Source of the DNA: Lachnospiraceae bacterium
GTDB taxonomy: Bacteria > Bacillota > Clostridia > Lachnospirales > Lachnospiraceae
Reading direction: 5' to 3'
Assembly (NCBI GenBank): GCA_029062895.1
Contig: JAIDPF010000061.1
Coordinates: 1 to 40,787 of the forward strand
Length of the DNA stretch: 40,787 nucleotides
Part shown: piece after piece, positions 7,723-16,287 of the stretch
How positions within the stretch are numbered: the stretch's first letter is position 1
How the letters are laid out: each line of letters opens with the position of its first letter
Made by a program: the position numbers and the translations under genes
Notes under the pieces: generated by a model
Databases searched by the model: none
Told to the model about the DNA's origin: nothing
The model's input: only the letters and a program-made list of their open reading frames with translations

Positions 7723-8397
7723 TTACTTAGAATACAACTCGACGATGAGCATCTCATTTACCGGCACATCAATTGCCTCTCTTGTAGGAAGCTCTTTCAC
7801 CGTTCCTTTCTTTGTCTCGTAATCAACTTCCATCCAGTCAGGTACGATTCTAGACTCTGTTACTTCAATAATATCCTTAAATCTCTGCAGTCCCTTTGCC
7901 TTTTCGGTCAATTCGATCACGTCACCTGCTTTTACTAAATAAGAAGGAATATTCACTTTCTTTCCATTAACCAGAACGTGCTTGTGTCCTACAACCTGTC
8001 TTGCCTCTCTTCTGGTTCTGGCGAATCCCATCCGGAACACTACACTGTCCAGTCTGCTCTCCAGCATGATCATCAGGTTCTCACCCGTCATGCCCTTCAT
8101 ACGGTCAGCCTTCTCATAATAGTTACGGAACGGCTTTTCCAATACGCCATAGATGAATTTTGCCTTCTGTTTCTCCCGAAGCTGCATGCCATACTCGCTG
8201 ACCTTCTTGTTCGGGTTTCTCAGGCTTCTGATTGACTCGTTTACATGTCTGTCAAGTTTTTTATTGATGTTCTTCTTCTGTCCGTCAACCTCTCTCTTCC
8301 ATTCACTGGTATGTGTGTATTTCTCAACACCAAGATAAGAGGGATCCAGACCAAGCGCCCTACATTTTTTAAGAACTGGAACTCTATTAATTGCCAT
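7723..8397 (-). CDS. rpsD: 30S ribosomal protein S4 (long N-terminal region)
   Basis: S4 initiates 30S assembly by binding 16S rRNA and often autoregulates its operon. The 224-residue product carries the S4 RNA-binding domain ([36 protein letters not shown]) and the family end [12 protein letters not shown]. It lacks the four-cysteine zinc motif, so it is the C-minus form. It is about 25 residues longer than usual, owing to a charged segment at roughly 26-62 before [19 protein letters not shown] precedes the ATG. It sits between rpsK and rpoA. Confidence 0.96.
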   Translation of the reverse strand: MAINRVPVLKKCRALGLDPSYLGVEKYTHTSEWKREVDGQKKNINKKLDRHVNESIRSLRNPNKKVSEYGMQLREKQKAKFIYGVLEKPFRNYYEKADRMKGMTGENLMIMLESRLDSVVFRMGFARTRREARQVVGHKHVLVNGKKVNIPSYLVKAGDVIELTEKAKGLQRFKDIIEVTESRIVPDWMEVDYETKKGTVKELPTREAIDVPVNEMLIVELYSK

Positions 8398-8418
8398 TAT
8401 CCTCTACCTCCACTTTCA

Positions 8419-8823
8419 TTATACACGACGTCTCTTAGGCGGACGGCATCCATTGTGGGGAACCGGTGTCACGTCTCTGATACTGGTTACCTCCAAACCA
8501 TTTGCCTGCAATGCACGAATTGCTGCTTCGCGTCCTGAACCCGGTCCTTTTACCATAACATCTACTGTCTTAAGTCCATGAACTAACGCAGCCTTTGTTG
8601 CAGTCTCTGCTGCCATCTGCGCTGCATAAGGAGTAGATTTCTTTGAACCTCTAAATCCAAGACCACCGGCGGAAGCCCATGAAAGAGCATTTCCTTCATT
8701 ATCCGTCAAAGTAACAATCGTATTGTTAAAGGATGACTGGATATGTGCCTGTCCATGTTCAACGTTTTTCTTGACACGCTTTTTTGTAACTTTCTTTGTT
8801 GATGGTTTCTTTGCTGCTGCCAT
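8419..8823 (-). CDS. rpsK: 30S ribosomal protein S11
   Basis: S11 lines the mRNA path on the 30S platform. The 134-residue product has a lysine-rich N-terminus, then [40 protein letters not shown] and the C-terminal [16 protein letters not shown], all diagnostic. The ribosome site before ATG 8823 is weak (AGTAGG). The 104-bp gap to rpsM contains a hairpin, so local RNA structure may tune its translation. Confidence 0.98.
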   Translation of the reverse strand: MAAAKKPSTKKVTKKRVKKNVEHGQAHIQSSFNNTIVTLTDNEGNALSWASAGGLGFRGSKKSTPYAAQMAAETATKAALVHGLKTVDVMVKGPGSGREAAIRALQANGLEVTSIRDVTPVPHNGCRPPKRRRV

Positions 8824-8853
8824 TTAAACTAACCTACTTTCTGATAAAATTCC

Positions 8854-8892
8854 TATACACGCCATATTCCATAAGGATAACTTTCGTGTATA
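8854..8892 (-). other. Hairpin between rpsM and rpsK
   Basis: The arms TATACACG (8854-8861) and CGTGTATA (8885-8892) pair around a 23-nt loop. No T-run follows, so it is more likely a processing or translational element than a terminator. Confidence 0.5.
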
Positions 8893-8927
8893 AACCTACA
8901 TGCTTCCACGATTACCACAAGTAAACC

Positions 8928-9296
8928 TTACTTCTTCTTACCTGCTACAGTCTTCTTCGGACCCTTTCTTGTTCTGGCATTGGTCTTTGTCTTCTGTCCA
9001 CGAACAGGAAGTCCTTTTCTATGACGGATACCACGATAGCATCCAATCTCTTGAAGTGTCTTGATGTTTAACGCGATCTCTCTACGAAGATCACCCTCTA
9101 CCGTATAATCCCTGTCAATGATCGTACTAATCTCTTTTACTTCACTATCTGTCAGATCCCTACAACGGGTATCCGGATTGACCTTAGCTTCCGCTAAGAT
9201 TTTGTTTGCGCTTACTCTGCCGATTCCATAGACATAAGTAAGTCCGATTTCGACACGTTTGTCTCTAGGTAAGTCAACACCTGCAATACGAGCCAT
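8928..9296 (-). CDS. rpsM: 30S ribosomal protein S13
   Basis: S13 bridges the subunits at the top of the 30S head. The 122-residue product starts [20 protein letters not shown] and contains [34 protein letters not shown] and a basic tail [27 protein letters not shown] provides the ribosome site. It is preceded by an unusually long 269-bp gap after rpmJ that holds two hairpins and a possible internal promoter. Confidence 0.98.
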   Translation of the reverse strand: MARIAGVDLPRDKRVEIGLTYVYGIGRVSANKILAEAKVNPDTRCRDLTDSEVKEISTIIDRDYTVEGDLRREIALNIKTLQEIGCYRGIRHRKGLPVRGQKTKTNARTRKGPKKTVAGKKK

Positions 9297-9569
9297 TTTT
9301 CATTTCCTCCGTTTTCATGGTGTACCGGTCTGCTATTGTTTCCCAAATATTAACCGGCCTGTTAACAGTTACTAATTGATTGGGGTCTTTCAAAGACCCA
9401 ACCGGATTGCTCCGGTCTTGTCTGCTTCCAACTATTATATAATAGAAACAGTATCAATCGTAAATGCACGGTATCACCTGCTACCTCACATTTATCGATT
9501 TTCAGCATCCTCTATTGACGGATAGATTCTGCTGCAGCCGCACAAATTAATGACAAACAAAAACAGCAA
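9297..9569 (-). promoter_or_regulatory. Structured leader between rpmJ and rpsM
   Basis: This 273-bp gap has no gene. It contains GGGTCTTT/AAAGACCC (9382-9400) and ACCGGA/TCCGGT (9401-9416) stem-loops. A minus-strand TATAAT lies at 9434-9439, without a convincing -35 box. By position it could be a regulatory leader for the rpsM-rpsK-rpsD-rpoA-rplQ part. S4-mediated control of this region is known in other bacteria, but here that is only an inference. Confidence 0.4.
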
Positions 9570-9683
9570 TTATCCCTGTCTCTGTTTATGCTTTGGATTC
9601 TCACAGATAACCATGATTCTCCCTTTTCTTTTGATGATCTTGCACTTTTCGCAGATCGGTTTTACTGATGATCTAACTTTCAC
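9570..9683 (-). CDS. rpmJ: 50S ribosomal protein L36
   Basis: This 37-codon gene reads [20 protein letters not shown] then [17 protein letters not shown], the standard zinc-binding L36 with Cys-Cys-Cys-His ligands. It starts with GTG at 9683, eight bases after AAAGGAGGG. It follows infA by 117 bp, and that gap contains a good promoter, so it probably leads the alpha operon transcript as well as receiving readthrough from spc. Confidence 0.97.
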   Translation of the reverse strand: MKVRSSVKPICEKCKIIKRKGRIMVICENPKHKQRQG

Positions 9684-9717
9684 GGTTAAACCCTCCTTTC
9701 AAAAAAGACCGTTTTAA

Positions 9718-9746
9718 AGTATATCATGAACTATTAGTAAATGCAA
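9718..9746 (-). promoter_or_regulatory. Promoter of rpmJ and the alpha operon
   Basis: The minus strand reads TTGCAT (9741-9746), 17 bp, TATACT (9718-9723), with a TG one base before the -10 box. The same boxes and spacer occur in the S10 operon promoter at 23355-23383. Confidence 0.8.
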
Positions 9747-9800
9747 GAATTATTTTTCTTACATCTAATAAACTTTTACTAAACTTTTTCAATATAGTTT

Positions 9801-10019
9801 TTATTTGTCTCTCCAGATAATTCTTCCTTTGGAAAGATCATAAGGCGAAAGTTCCAGCGTTACCTTGTCTCCGGGCAGGATCTTAATGAAGTTCTGCCTG
9901 AGCTTACCACTGATATGTGCCAGAACCTCATGTCCATTCTCAAGTTCCACCTTAAACATAGTGTTCGGTAATTTTTCTGTTACAGTTCCTTCAATTTCGA
10001 TTACATCTGCCTTTGACAT
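9801..10019 (-). CDS. infA: Translation initiation factor IF-1
   Basis: IF-1 occupies the 30S A site during initiation. The 72-residue product is a single S1/OB-fold domain beginning [19 protein letters not shown] and ending [13 protein letters not shown], with [20 protein letters not shown] in the middle. Its start overlaps the 3' end of the KOW gene by 19 bp, and AAAGGAG inside that gene serves as ribosome site, suggesting coupled translation. Confidence 0.98.
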   Translation of the reverse strand: MSKADVIEIEGTVTEKLPNTMFKVELENGHEVLAHISGKLRQNFIKILPGDKVTLELSPYDLSKGRIIWRDK

Positions 10020-10327
10020 CCTATAGATTTGCTCCTTTCATAACCTGTGAACTTCTGATTTTCCTTTTTATACTGTTTTAATACATATTTGATTTCTTCA
10101 TCCATAACCGGCTGCCCGTTTTCCAGCTTCCGTCTTACATCTTCCACCGGTATCCCATGCAGTCCGTTTTTAATGATCTGGATATGTTTTTTATTTTTTT
10201 TCTTCGGAGTCGATGTTGTTCTTCCAATCCCATCCGCAAGATAAACAAAATCCCTTTCTTCTTTTAGGATCAGATAAATCTCATCCTTATCGTGTCCCGC
10301 TTTCGAGACTGCCAGACAACCTACCAT
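10001..10327 (-). CDS. KOW-domain RNA-binding protein (L14e-like)
   Basis: This is a 108-residue protein of the type commonly found between map and infA in Clostridia. The N-terminal part, [19 protein letters not shown] to [20 protein letters not shown], resembles a KOW RNA-binding fold. The rest is basic and helical. The role is unknown, but the setting points to ribosome or RNA function. It starts 19 bp after the map stop and overlaps infA by 19 bp. The ribosome site (AAGGGA, about 12 bp away) is weak, so translation may depend on map. Confidence 0.8.
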   Translation of the reverse strand: MVGCLAVSKAGHDKDEIYLILKEERDFVYLADGIGRTTSTPKKKNKKHIQIIKNGLHGIPVEDVRRKLENGQPVMDEEIKYVLKQYKKENQKFTGYERSKSIGCQRQM

Positions 10328-10346
10328 ACTAGTAACTATTCCCTTC

Positions 10347-11102
10347 TCAACCCAGCAGCGTCAATATCTCCGGTTCCCCGTCCGTAATCAGTATCGTATT
10401 TTCATAATGCGCTGACGGAAGTCCGTCCTCCGCTACGACAGTCCAGTCGTCCTCCAGCCACTCCACATCTCCTCTTCCCATATTGATCATCGGTTCGATC
10501 GCCAGTGTCATACCGGGCTGCAGCTTTGGTCCGCGGCGGATCTGCCTAAAATTCGGAATCTGCGGGTCCTCATGGAGCTTCGTTCCGACTCCGTGACCGG
10601 TCAGATCTCTTACGATCCCATAACCAAACTTTGAGATATAATCGTCAATCGCATTAGAGATATCAAACAGACGGTATCCCGGTTTTGCATACTTGATCCC
10701 TTCAAAAAAGCTGTTTCTGGTCTCGTCGATCAGCTTCTGACATTCCTCGCTGATCTTTCCGACACCGTAAGTTCTCGCGGCATCCGAATGATATCCCTTA
10801 TAGATCAGTCCCGCATCCAGACTGACAATATCTCCTTCACGAAGAATACGATGCTCATTGGGAATTCCGTGTACCACTTCTTCATTGACCGATACACAAA
10901 TAGAAGCAGGATATCCGTTGTAATTCAGGAAGTTCGGGATACATCCATACCCACGGATCAACTCATCTCCATAGTCATTGATATCTTTTGTTGAGATACC
11001 GGGACGAATCATCTTCCCCAGTTCTTCATGCACTAACGCGATCAGTCTACAGGATTCCCTGATCAGATCTATTTCTCTTTCCGATTTTATCAAGATAGCC
11101 AT
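10347..11102 (-). CDS. map: Methionine aminopeptidase, type I
   Basis: Map removes the initiator methionine from nascent proteins. The 251-residue product shows all five metal ligands in order: Asp in SLDAG, Asp in HSDAARTYGVG, His in TGHGVGTKLHEDP, Glu in AIEPMINMG and Glu in YENTILIT. There is no N-terminal extension, as expected for type Ia. It lies between adk and the KOW gene, the typical spc-operon position. GAAGGA precedes the start. Confidence 0.98.
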   Translation of the reverse strand: MAILIKSEREIDLIRESCRLIALVHEELGKMIRPGISTKDINDYGDELIRGYGCIPNFLNYNGYPASICVSVNEEVVHGIPNEHRILREGDIVSLDAGLIYKGYHSDAARTYGVGKISEECQKLIDETRNSFFEGIKYAKPGYRLFDISNAIDDYISKFGYGIVRDLTGHGVGTKLHEDPQIPNFRQIRRGPKLQPGMTLAIEPMINMGRGDVEWLEDDWTVVAEDGLPSAHYENTILITDGEPEILTLLG

Positions 11103-11155
11103 TTCAGTTCATGTCCTTCTCTTAACCAGCATAATTTAAACACTGATTTTTCAAC

Positions 11156-11800
11156 CTATTCTCCTAAAATATCCGTAATACCCTTAAATACATCCATCAT
11201 ATCAATCGTTCCATCTACTGACTGAAGTACACCCTTGTTGCTATAATACTCAATTAAGGGCTGTGTCTGGTCGTGATAGACGCCTAAGCGGTTCTTTACT
11301 GTTTCCTCCTTATCATCATCCCTAAGGATCAGTTCAGTACCGCATTTATCACATAACCCTTCCTTCTTCGGAGGAATATGTACCAAATGATATGTAGCGC
11401 CACAGGAAACACAGGCACGTCTTCCCGACATCCTGCGGACGATATTCTCATCCGGCACTTCCACATTGATCGCGTAATCGATCTTTTCGTTTCTTTTGGT
11501 CAATTCCTGATCCAATACCTCAGCCTGCGGGATCGTACGTGGAAATCCATCCAGCACATATCCCTTTTCACAATCCGGCTGTGCCACCCGATCTAACAGA
11601 ATACGAACCGTCAGTTCGTCCGGAACCAGCTCGCCCTTATCCATATAAGTTTTTGCCTCTTTGCCAAGCTCCGTTCCATTCTTGATATTTGCCCGGAAAA
11701 TATCTCCGGTAGAAATATGCGGAATCTGATATTTATCTGCAATCATCTTTGCCTGAGTTCCTTTTCCGGCACCCGGCGCGCCTAACATAATGATCTTCAT
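11156..11800 (-). CDS. adk: Adenylate kinase
   Basis: Adk interconverts AMP plus ATP and two ADP. The 214-residue product has the P-loop GAPGAGKGTQA, the AMP-binding ISTGDIFRANI and DGFPRTIPQA. Its long LID domain carries four cysteines (CVSCGATYH and LCDKCGTEL), the zinc-binding LID common in Gram-positive bacteria. It follows secY after a 147-bp hairpin-rich gap, which may reduce its expression relative to the upstream ribosomal genes. Confidence 0.98.
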   Translation of the reverse strand: MKIIMLGAPGAGKGTQAKMIADKYQIPHISTGDIFRANIKNGTELGKEAKTYMDKGELVPDELTVRILLDRVAQPDCEKGYVLDGFPRTIPQAEVLDQELTKRNEKIDYAINVEVPDENIVRRMSGRRACVSCGATYHLVHIPPKKEGLCDKCGTELILRDDDKEETVKNRLGVYHDQTQPLIEYYSNKGVLQSVDGTIDMMDVFKGITDILGE

Positions 11801-11875
11801 TCTAACAACCTTCCCTTTCTAACAACCTGCAAACTTAAATGCACTTTAGTGCTATGCCGCGGGCACAATAATTGC

Positions 11876-11895
11876 AAAACGAATAAGTTCGTTTT
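11876..11895 (-). other. Hairpin upstream of adk
   Basis: AAAACGAA and TTCGTTTT pair around TAAG. It lies between the secY-proximal attenuator-like hairpin and adk. No T-run follows in the direction of transcription. Confidence 0.5.
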
Positions 11896-11904
11896 ACTTT
11901 GTGT

Positions 11905-11943
11905 TGAAAAGGACACTACACCGGAATCCGGCGTAGTGTTCCT
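11905..11943 (-). terminator. Attenuator-like hairpin after secY
   Basis: In the minus-strand RNA a stem of about 15 bp, with one bulge and one G-U pair (11910-11924 with 11928-11943, loop of three), begins 4 bp past the secY stop. It is followed by only four U residues. This looks like a partial terminator separating secY from adk-map-infA. Confidence 0.6.
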
Positions 11944-11947
11944 AAAT

Positions 11948-13267
11948 TTAAGAATTTAAAAATCCTTTATAATTACGTTCCAGCATCATCGTTTCGATCT
12001 GGGACAATGTCTCAAGAATAACACTGACGATAATGATCAAGCTTGTGCCGCCAAAAGAAACTCTCGCGCCAAACACTCCGCTAAAGAAGATCGGAATGGC
12101 TGCTACAATGATCAAACCAATCGCTCCCATAAAGATAATATAGTTTAATACATTGGTCAGGTATTCTGTCGTCGGCCTGCCTGGTCGGATACCGGGGATA
12201 AATCCGCCGCTTTTTTTCATATTATCCGCGATCAACATCGGATTGATCGTAATGGATGTATAGAAATAAGCGAAGAATACCACCAGTACGATATAAACCA
12301 GAAAACCTACCGTATATACAGGCTGTTCCGCAGAGAACCAGTAATTGGACTGAAGCCCTTTCATGATCTCACCGATTTTTCCTGTGGTATTGACTCCAAA
12401 CAAAGAGCATACAACTACCGGAAACTGCATCAGGGATGACGCAAAGATGATCGGCATAACACCTGCGGTATTGACCCTCATCGGAATATGCGAGTTGTTC
12501 GCACCCACCATCCTACTGCCCTGCACCTTCTTTGCATACTGTACAGGTACTTTTCTCACACCGGCATTCAGATAAACAACTAAAACCACCGTCGCAATAA
12601 TAACCGCCAGAATAATGACCGCCGCCAGAATCGCCTTTCCCGTATTGCTTGCGGATGTAACAAACGTTGTTACCAAAGTTCCGATATCCGCCGGCATTCT
12701 GGAAACAATATTGATTACCAGCACAATCGATATACCGTTACCGACGCCATTTTCCGTAATCCGTTCACCCAGCCACATAAGCAGCGTGCTTCCTGCGGTC
12801 ATAGCCGCAATGATTGCTACATAGTTGATAACAGATGGATTTGCAACATTTAACAATCCTTTGGAACCAAAGCCGATGGCAAGGGCTGCTGACTCGATCA
12901 ATGCCAGCGCAACCGTAACGTATCTTGTCACGGACGCCATCTTCTTTCTTCCCTCTTCCTCTTTATTCATCTCCTCAAGCTTCGGAATCGCAATGGTCAA
13001 AAGCTGAATAATAATGGAAGATGTGATATAGGGTGTGATGTTTAATGCAAACAGGGACATGCTCGTAAAAGAACCACCTGTAAAAGCATCAAAAAAGCTA
13101 AATGCATCACCCGTTTGCTGCTGAAACCATTCCGCAAAATAGTTCGGGTTCACGCCCGGCACCGGAAGCTGCGATCCGATTCTGATCACCACCAAAATTG
13201 CCAGCGTAAATAATAGTTTTTTTCTTACTTCCTTAATCTTAATTGCATTAATGAAAGTTTTGAACAT
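11948..13267 (-). CDS. secY: Protein translocase subunit SecY
   Basis: SecY is the channel of the Sec translocon in the inner membrane. The 439-residue product has about ten membrane segments. It starts [20 protein letters not shown] and contains RIGSQLPVPGVNP, the plug-region FSFFDAFTGGSFTSMSLFAL, TEYLTNVLNYI and IETMMLERNYKGFL near the end. It overlaps the rplO stop by one base (TAATG), so translation is coupled. The order rplO-secY-adk is the standard spc arrangement. Confidence 0.98.
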   Translation of the reverse strand: MFKTFINAIKIKEVRKKLLFTLAILVVIRIGSQLPVPGVNPNYFAEWFQQQTGDAFSFFDAFTGGSFTSMSLFALNITPYITSSIIIQLLTIAIPKLEEMNKEEEGRKKMASVTRYVTVALALIESAALAIGFGSKGLLNVANPSVINYVAIIAAMTAGSTLLMWLGERITENGVGNGISIVLVINIVSRMPADIGTLVTTFVTSASNTGKAILAAVIILAVIIATVVLVVYLNAGVRKVPVQYAKKVQGSRMVGANNSHIPMRVNTAGVMPIIFASSLMQFPVVVCSLFGVNTTGKIGEIMKGLQSNYWFSAEQPVYTVGFLVYIVLVVFFAYFYTSITINPMLIADNMKKSGGFIPGIRPGRPTTEYLTNVLNYIIFMGAIGLIIVAAIPIFFSGVFGARVSFGGTSLIIIVSVILETLSQIETMMLERNYKGFLNS

Positions 13268-13707
13268 TAAATCACCTCTGCTGTTCCACCAGAAGCTTCT
13301 ATCTTCTCTTTCGCTGCTGCACTAAAGGCATTTGCCTGAACGGTAAGCTTCTTAGTCAGTTCGCCATTGCCGAGAATCTTTACTCCATCCTTAGGATTTT
13401 TGATGATTCCCTGCTCCATCAATGCTTCAATTGTAACGGTTGCACCGTTATCAAATACTTCCAGTCTGCTTACGTTAATTCCCACGATTTCCTGAGTATT
13501 TCTATTCTTGAAACCTCTCTTGGGAATACGTCTGTATAAAGGCATCTGACCACCTTCAAACCCGATTCTGGGTGCTCCGGAACGAGCCTTCTGTCCTTTA
13601 TGACCCTTGCCCGCGGTCTTGCCGTTGCCTGAACCATGTCCACGGCCTCTTCTAAAATTATCACTGTGCTTGGAACCTTCCGCCGGTCTTAAGTTTGATA
13701 ATTCCAT
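13267..13707 (-). CDS. rplO: 50S ribosomal protein L15
   Basis: L15 is a late-assembly protein of the large subunit. The 146-residue product starts [20 protein letters not shown], then shows the glycine-rich [20 protein letters not shown] and [19 protein letters not shown], both diagnostic. GGAGG precedes the ATG. It lies 19 bp after rpmD and overlaps secY by one base. Confidence 0.98.
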   Translation of the reverse strand: MELSNLRPAEGSKHSDNFRRGRGHGSGNGKTAGKGHKGQKARSGAPRIGFEGGQMPLYRRIPKRGFKNRNTQEIVGINVSRLEVFDNGATVTIEALMEQGIIKNPKDGVKILGNGELTKKLTVQANAFSAAAKEKIEASGGTAEVI

Positions 13708-13726
13708 GCTGTTACACCTCCAATCT

Positions 13727-13912
13727 TTATGCTTCTTCCACTTTCAGCATATAACCGATCTGCTGAATCTGTCCTCTTGTTGCCGCATTGTCCGGCAGAG
13801 TTACTGTCTTATGCATCTTAGTAAGACCCATAGCTTCCACAGTCCTTCTATGCTTCGGCACAGCTCCAATCGGAGACTTTACAAGAGTAATCTTTAACAT
13901 TTTTTCTGCCAT
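13727..13912 (-). CDS. rpmD: 50S ribosomal protein L30
   Basis: This small 61-residue large-subunit protein contains [20 protein letters not shown] and [20 protein letters not shown], which match bacterial L30. The ribosome site AGGAGG lies nine bases before ATG 13912. The gap to rpsE upstream (154 bp) contains two hairpins. Confidence 0.97.
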   Translation of the reverse strand: MAEKMLKITLVKSPIGAVPKHRRTVEAMGLTKMHKTVTLPDNAATRGQIQQIGYMLKVEEA

Positions 13913-13973
13913 GATCTGTGACCTCCTATTTATAGCTCACTTACCGCCCACGGCGGCACTCATCGTCAATGGG

Positions 13974-13998
13974 AAGAACGCTGTTTTTTAGCGTTCTT
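13974..13998 (-). other. Intra-operon hairpin with AACGC/GCGTT core (rpsE-rpmD gap)
   Basis: AAGAACGCT and AGCGTTCTT form a 9-bp stem with a 7-nt loop. The same core occurs in the hairpins at 15604-15628 and 17899-17919. Confidence 0.6.
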
Positions 13999-14000
13999 GT

Positions 14001-14066
14001 ATGTGAAACTTAGTACTTCTTTGCGAAGCAGCCATTGCTGCGAGCAATTAGAAGTACTTTTCACAT
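14001..14066 (-). other. Branched 66-nt hairpin directly after rpsE
   Basis: Nested arms ATGTGA/TCACAT, GTACTTCT/AGAAGTAC, TTGC/GCAA and GCAGC/GCTGC fold into one long stem. It ends one base from the rpsE stop codon. No U-run follows in the transcript, so simple termination is unlikely. Confidence 0.65.
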
Positions 14067-14576
14067 TTAGGCCCTAACTTCACTCAACGCCTTGCCACGT
14101 TTTGCCGCAACCTCTTCCGGAGATTTTAACTGGCTTAATCCTGCAATTGTAGCAAGAACAACATTCTGCTTATTATTAGATCCCAGTGACTTTGTACGGA
14201 TATTCTTAATTCCCGCCATATCACATACGATACGGGCCGGACCGCCGGCGATAACACCGGTACCTTCCGGAGCTCTCTTTAATAATACGGAAGCGGAACC
14301 GAATTTACCAATAAAGTCATGGGTAATACTTGCATTATCATCAAGGGCAACCTTTACAAGATTCTTAGCCGCATCTTCTTTTCCCTTGCGGATCGCTTCA
14401 GGAATTTCCGTTGCTTTTCCAAGACCTGCACCCACATGTCCCTGACCGTCGCCTACAACTACCAAAGCCGTAAAACGCATTGTACGACCACCTTTCACTA
14501 CCTTGGTAACACGCTTGATAGAAACTACCTTATCATTTAATTCCAACTGACTTGCGTCAATGATTTCATGTCTCAT
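14067..14576 (-). CDS. rpsE: 30S ribosomal protein S5
   Basis: S5 guards decoding fidelity on the 30S solvent side. The 169-residue product contains [40 protein letters not shown] and [20 protein letters not shown], which are S5 hallmarks. The start [10 protein letters not shown] follows AAAGGAT. It sits 21 bp after rplR. The stop codon is followed at once by a long hairpin (14001-14066). Confidence 0.98.
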   Translation of the reverse strand: MRHEIIDASQLELNDKVVSIKRVTKVVKGGRTMRFTALVVVGDGQGHVGAGLGKATEIPEAIRKGKEDAAKNLVKVALDDNASITHDFIGKFGSASVLLKRAPEGTGVIAGGPARIVCDMAGIKNIRTKSLGSNNKQNVVLATIAGLSQLKSPEEVAAKRGKALSEVRA

Positions 14577-14597
14577 GTGTTCTTATGCATCCTTTCC

Positions 14598-14966
14598 TTA
14601 AAATTCTAAGCCAGCTTCTCTGGCTGCGTCAGCTAATGCTGCAACTTTACCCTGATATATATAACCGCCTCGATCAAAAACCACTTCCTTGATACCTTTC
14701 TCAATTGCACGCTTTGCAATGATTGTACCTAAGTATGCCGCTGCCTCAACGTCATTGGTCTTCTTAAGCTCAGCCTTTACATCCTTTTCCAATGTAGATG
14801 CTGCAACTAAAGTATTTCCAACTGTATCGTCAATAATTTGAGCATACATATGATTATTGCTTCTGAAGACTGCCAAACGCGGTCTTTCAGCAGTACCGCT
14901 GAAACGGTTGCGGATCTTTTTGTGCTTTTTCACACGTACTTCCTGTCTTGACTCTTTGCTAACCAT
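14598..14966 (-). CDS. rplR: 50S ribosomal protein L18
   Basis: L18 binds 5S rRNA in the central protuberance. The 122-residue product contains [20 protein letters not shown]-like sequence ([20 protein letters not shown]), HMYAQIIDD and the end [15 protein letters not shown]. It lies 18 bp after rplF and 21 bp before rpsE. Confidence 0.98.
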   Translation of the reverse strand: MVSKESRQEVRVKKHKKIRNRFSGTAERPRLAVFRSNNHMYAQIIDDTVGNTLVAASTLEKDVKAELKKTNDVEAAAYLGTIIAKRAIEKGIKEVVFDRGGYIYQGKVAALADAAREAGLEF

Positions 14967-14984
14967 TATTTACGCCCTCCTTAT

Positions 14985-15524
14985 TTATTTCTTACCAGTC
15001 TTACCAACTTTACGTCTGATCGTCTCATCAACATACTTAATTCCCTTGCCCTTATAAGGCTCCGGTCTTCTCTTGTCTCTGATCTCAGCCGCGAATTGAC
15101 CAACTTTTTCTTTATCAATACCTTTAACAGTGATTATATTCTGCTCAACTGTTGTCTCAATACCTTCCGGATCTTCCATTTCCACCGGATGTGAATAACC
15201 AAGCGTGAGATTTAACTTCTTTCCCTGCTTTGCAGCCCTGTAACCTACGCCGTTTACTTCAAGCTTCTTTTCAAAACCAGATGTAACACCAACTACCATG
15301 TTATTGATCAGTGTTCTGGTCAGACCATGAAGAGATTTCATCTTCTTCAGATCATTCGGTCTGGAAACGATCACTTCAGCGCCTTCTAACTTGATCTCCA
15401 TCTCAGAAGGCAGCACTCTCTCAAGTGTTCCCTTCGGACCTTTTACAGTCACTTTATTATTTTCTGCAATATCGACAGTAACGCCTGCAGGTATTGCGAT
15501 TGGCATTCTTCCTATACGTGACAT
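14985..15524 (-). CDS. rplF: 50S ribosomal protein L6
   Basis: L6 lies near the GTPase-associated centre. The 179-residue product starts [20 protein letters not shown] and shows [30 protein letters not shown] and the C-terminal [17 protein letters not shown]. It is preceded by a 105-bp gap after rpsH that holds two hairpins. Confidence 0.98.
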   Translation of the reverse strand: MSRIGRMPIAIPAGVTVDIAENNKVTVKGPKGTLERVLPSEMEIKLEGAEVIVSRPNDLKKMKSLHGLTRTLINNMVVGVTSGFEKKLEVNGVGYRAAKQGKKLNLTLGYSHPVEMEDPEGIETTVEQNIITVKGIDKEKVGQFAAEIRDKRRPEPYKGKGIKYVDETIRRKVGKTGKK

Positions 15525-15552
15525 GCCCGTACCTCCTATTTTTTAATTTATT

Positions 15553-15577
15553 AATTAGTGGTGCTTTTCCACTAATT
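15553..15577 (-). other. Hairpin upstream of rplF
   Basis: AATTAGTGG and CCACTAATT pair with a 7-nt loop about 30 bp before the rplF start. It could influence translation of rplF. Confidence 0.5.
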
Positions 15578-15603
15578 TTACCAATATTGCGAAGCAATTT
15601 GTC

Positions 15604-15628
15604 AATGAACGCTGTCTTTGCGTTCATT
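15604..15628 (-). other. Intra-operon hairpin with AACGC/GCGTT core (rpsH-rplF gap)
   Basis: AATGAACGC and GCGTTCATT form a 9-bp stem with a 7-nt loop. It lies one base beyond the rpsH stop codon. Confidence 0.6.
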
Positions 15629-15629
15629 A

Positions 15630-16031
15630 TTACCATACAAATGCCAGCACTTCACCGCCAACATTCAGCTTTCTCGCCTCTTTATCAGTAATGACACCTT
15701 GATTTGTTGAAATAATAGCGATTCCAAGTCCGCCAAGAACTCTGGGAAGCTCATCCTTACCAGCATAAACACGTAATCCCGGTTTAGAGATTCTCTTGAT
15801 GCCTGTGATGATCTTTTCGTTCTTATCAGCACCATACTTTAATGTGATGCGGATCGTCTTAAAGCCGCCGTCTTCAATAACATCAAATTTCTTAATGTAA
15901 CCTTCATCCAATAAGATCTGTGCGATAGACAGTTTCATCTTAGAAGAAGGAACATCAACTGTATCATGTTTTGCAGTATTTGCGTTACGGATTCTTGTAA
16001 GCATATCTGCAATAGGATCGCTCATTGTCAT
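15630..16031 (-). CDS. rpsH: 30S ribosomal protein S8
   Basis: S8 binds 16S helix 21 and is a classic translational regulator of the spc operon in other bacteria. The 133-residue product contains [40 protein letters not shown] and the end [18 protein letters not shown]. Two ATGs are possible. The upstream one at 16031 has AAGGAGG 11 bases away and is preferred over the one two codons inside. Confidence 0.97.
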   Translation of the reverse strand: MTMSDPIADMLTRIRNANTAKHDTVDVPSSKMKLSIAQILLDEGYIKKFDVIEDGGFKTIRITLKYGADKNEKIITGIKRISKPGLRVYAGKDELPRVLGGLGIAIISTNQGVITDKEARKLNVGGEVLAFVW

Positions 16032-16074
16032 TTTGCTTTTATCCTCCTTACCATAATTATATATTCACTCATTC

Positions 16075-16260
16075 CTACCAACTGGATTTTTTCACACCAG
16101 GTATCTGTCCCTTGTATGCCAGCTCACGGAAGCAGATTCTACAGATTCCGTATTTTCTTAAATAAGCATGAGGACGACCGCAAATTCTACAACGTGAATA
16201 TTCTCTTGTAGAAAATTTGGGTTTACGCTGCTGTTTGATCTTCATTGCTGTCTTAGCCAT
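16075..16260 (-). CDS. rpsZ: 30S ribosomal protein S14, zinc type
   Basis: The 61-residue product is the zinc-ribbon (C-plus) form of S14. It has two CXXC pairs in [12 protein letters not shown] and [19 protein letters not shown], and the end KKSSW. In other Firmicutes a zinc-free paralogue is induced under zinc limitation. No such paralogue occurs in this window, although a Fur-family/zinc importer locus does. It sits between rplE and rpsH. Confidence 0.97.
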   Translation of the reverse strand: MAKTAMKIKQQRKPKFSTREYSRCRICGRPHAYLRKYGICRICFRELAYKGQIPGVKKSSW

Positions 16261-16287
16261 GAATTTACCTCCTTCATATCAGACCAA

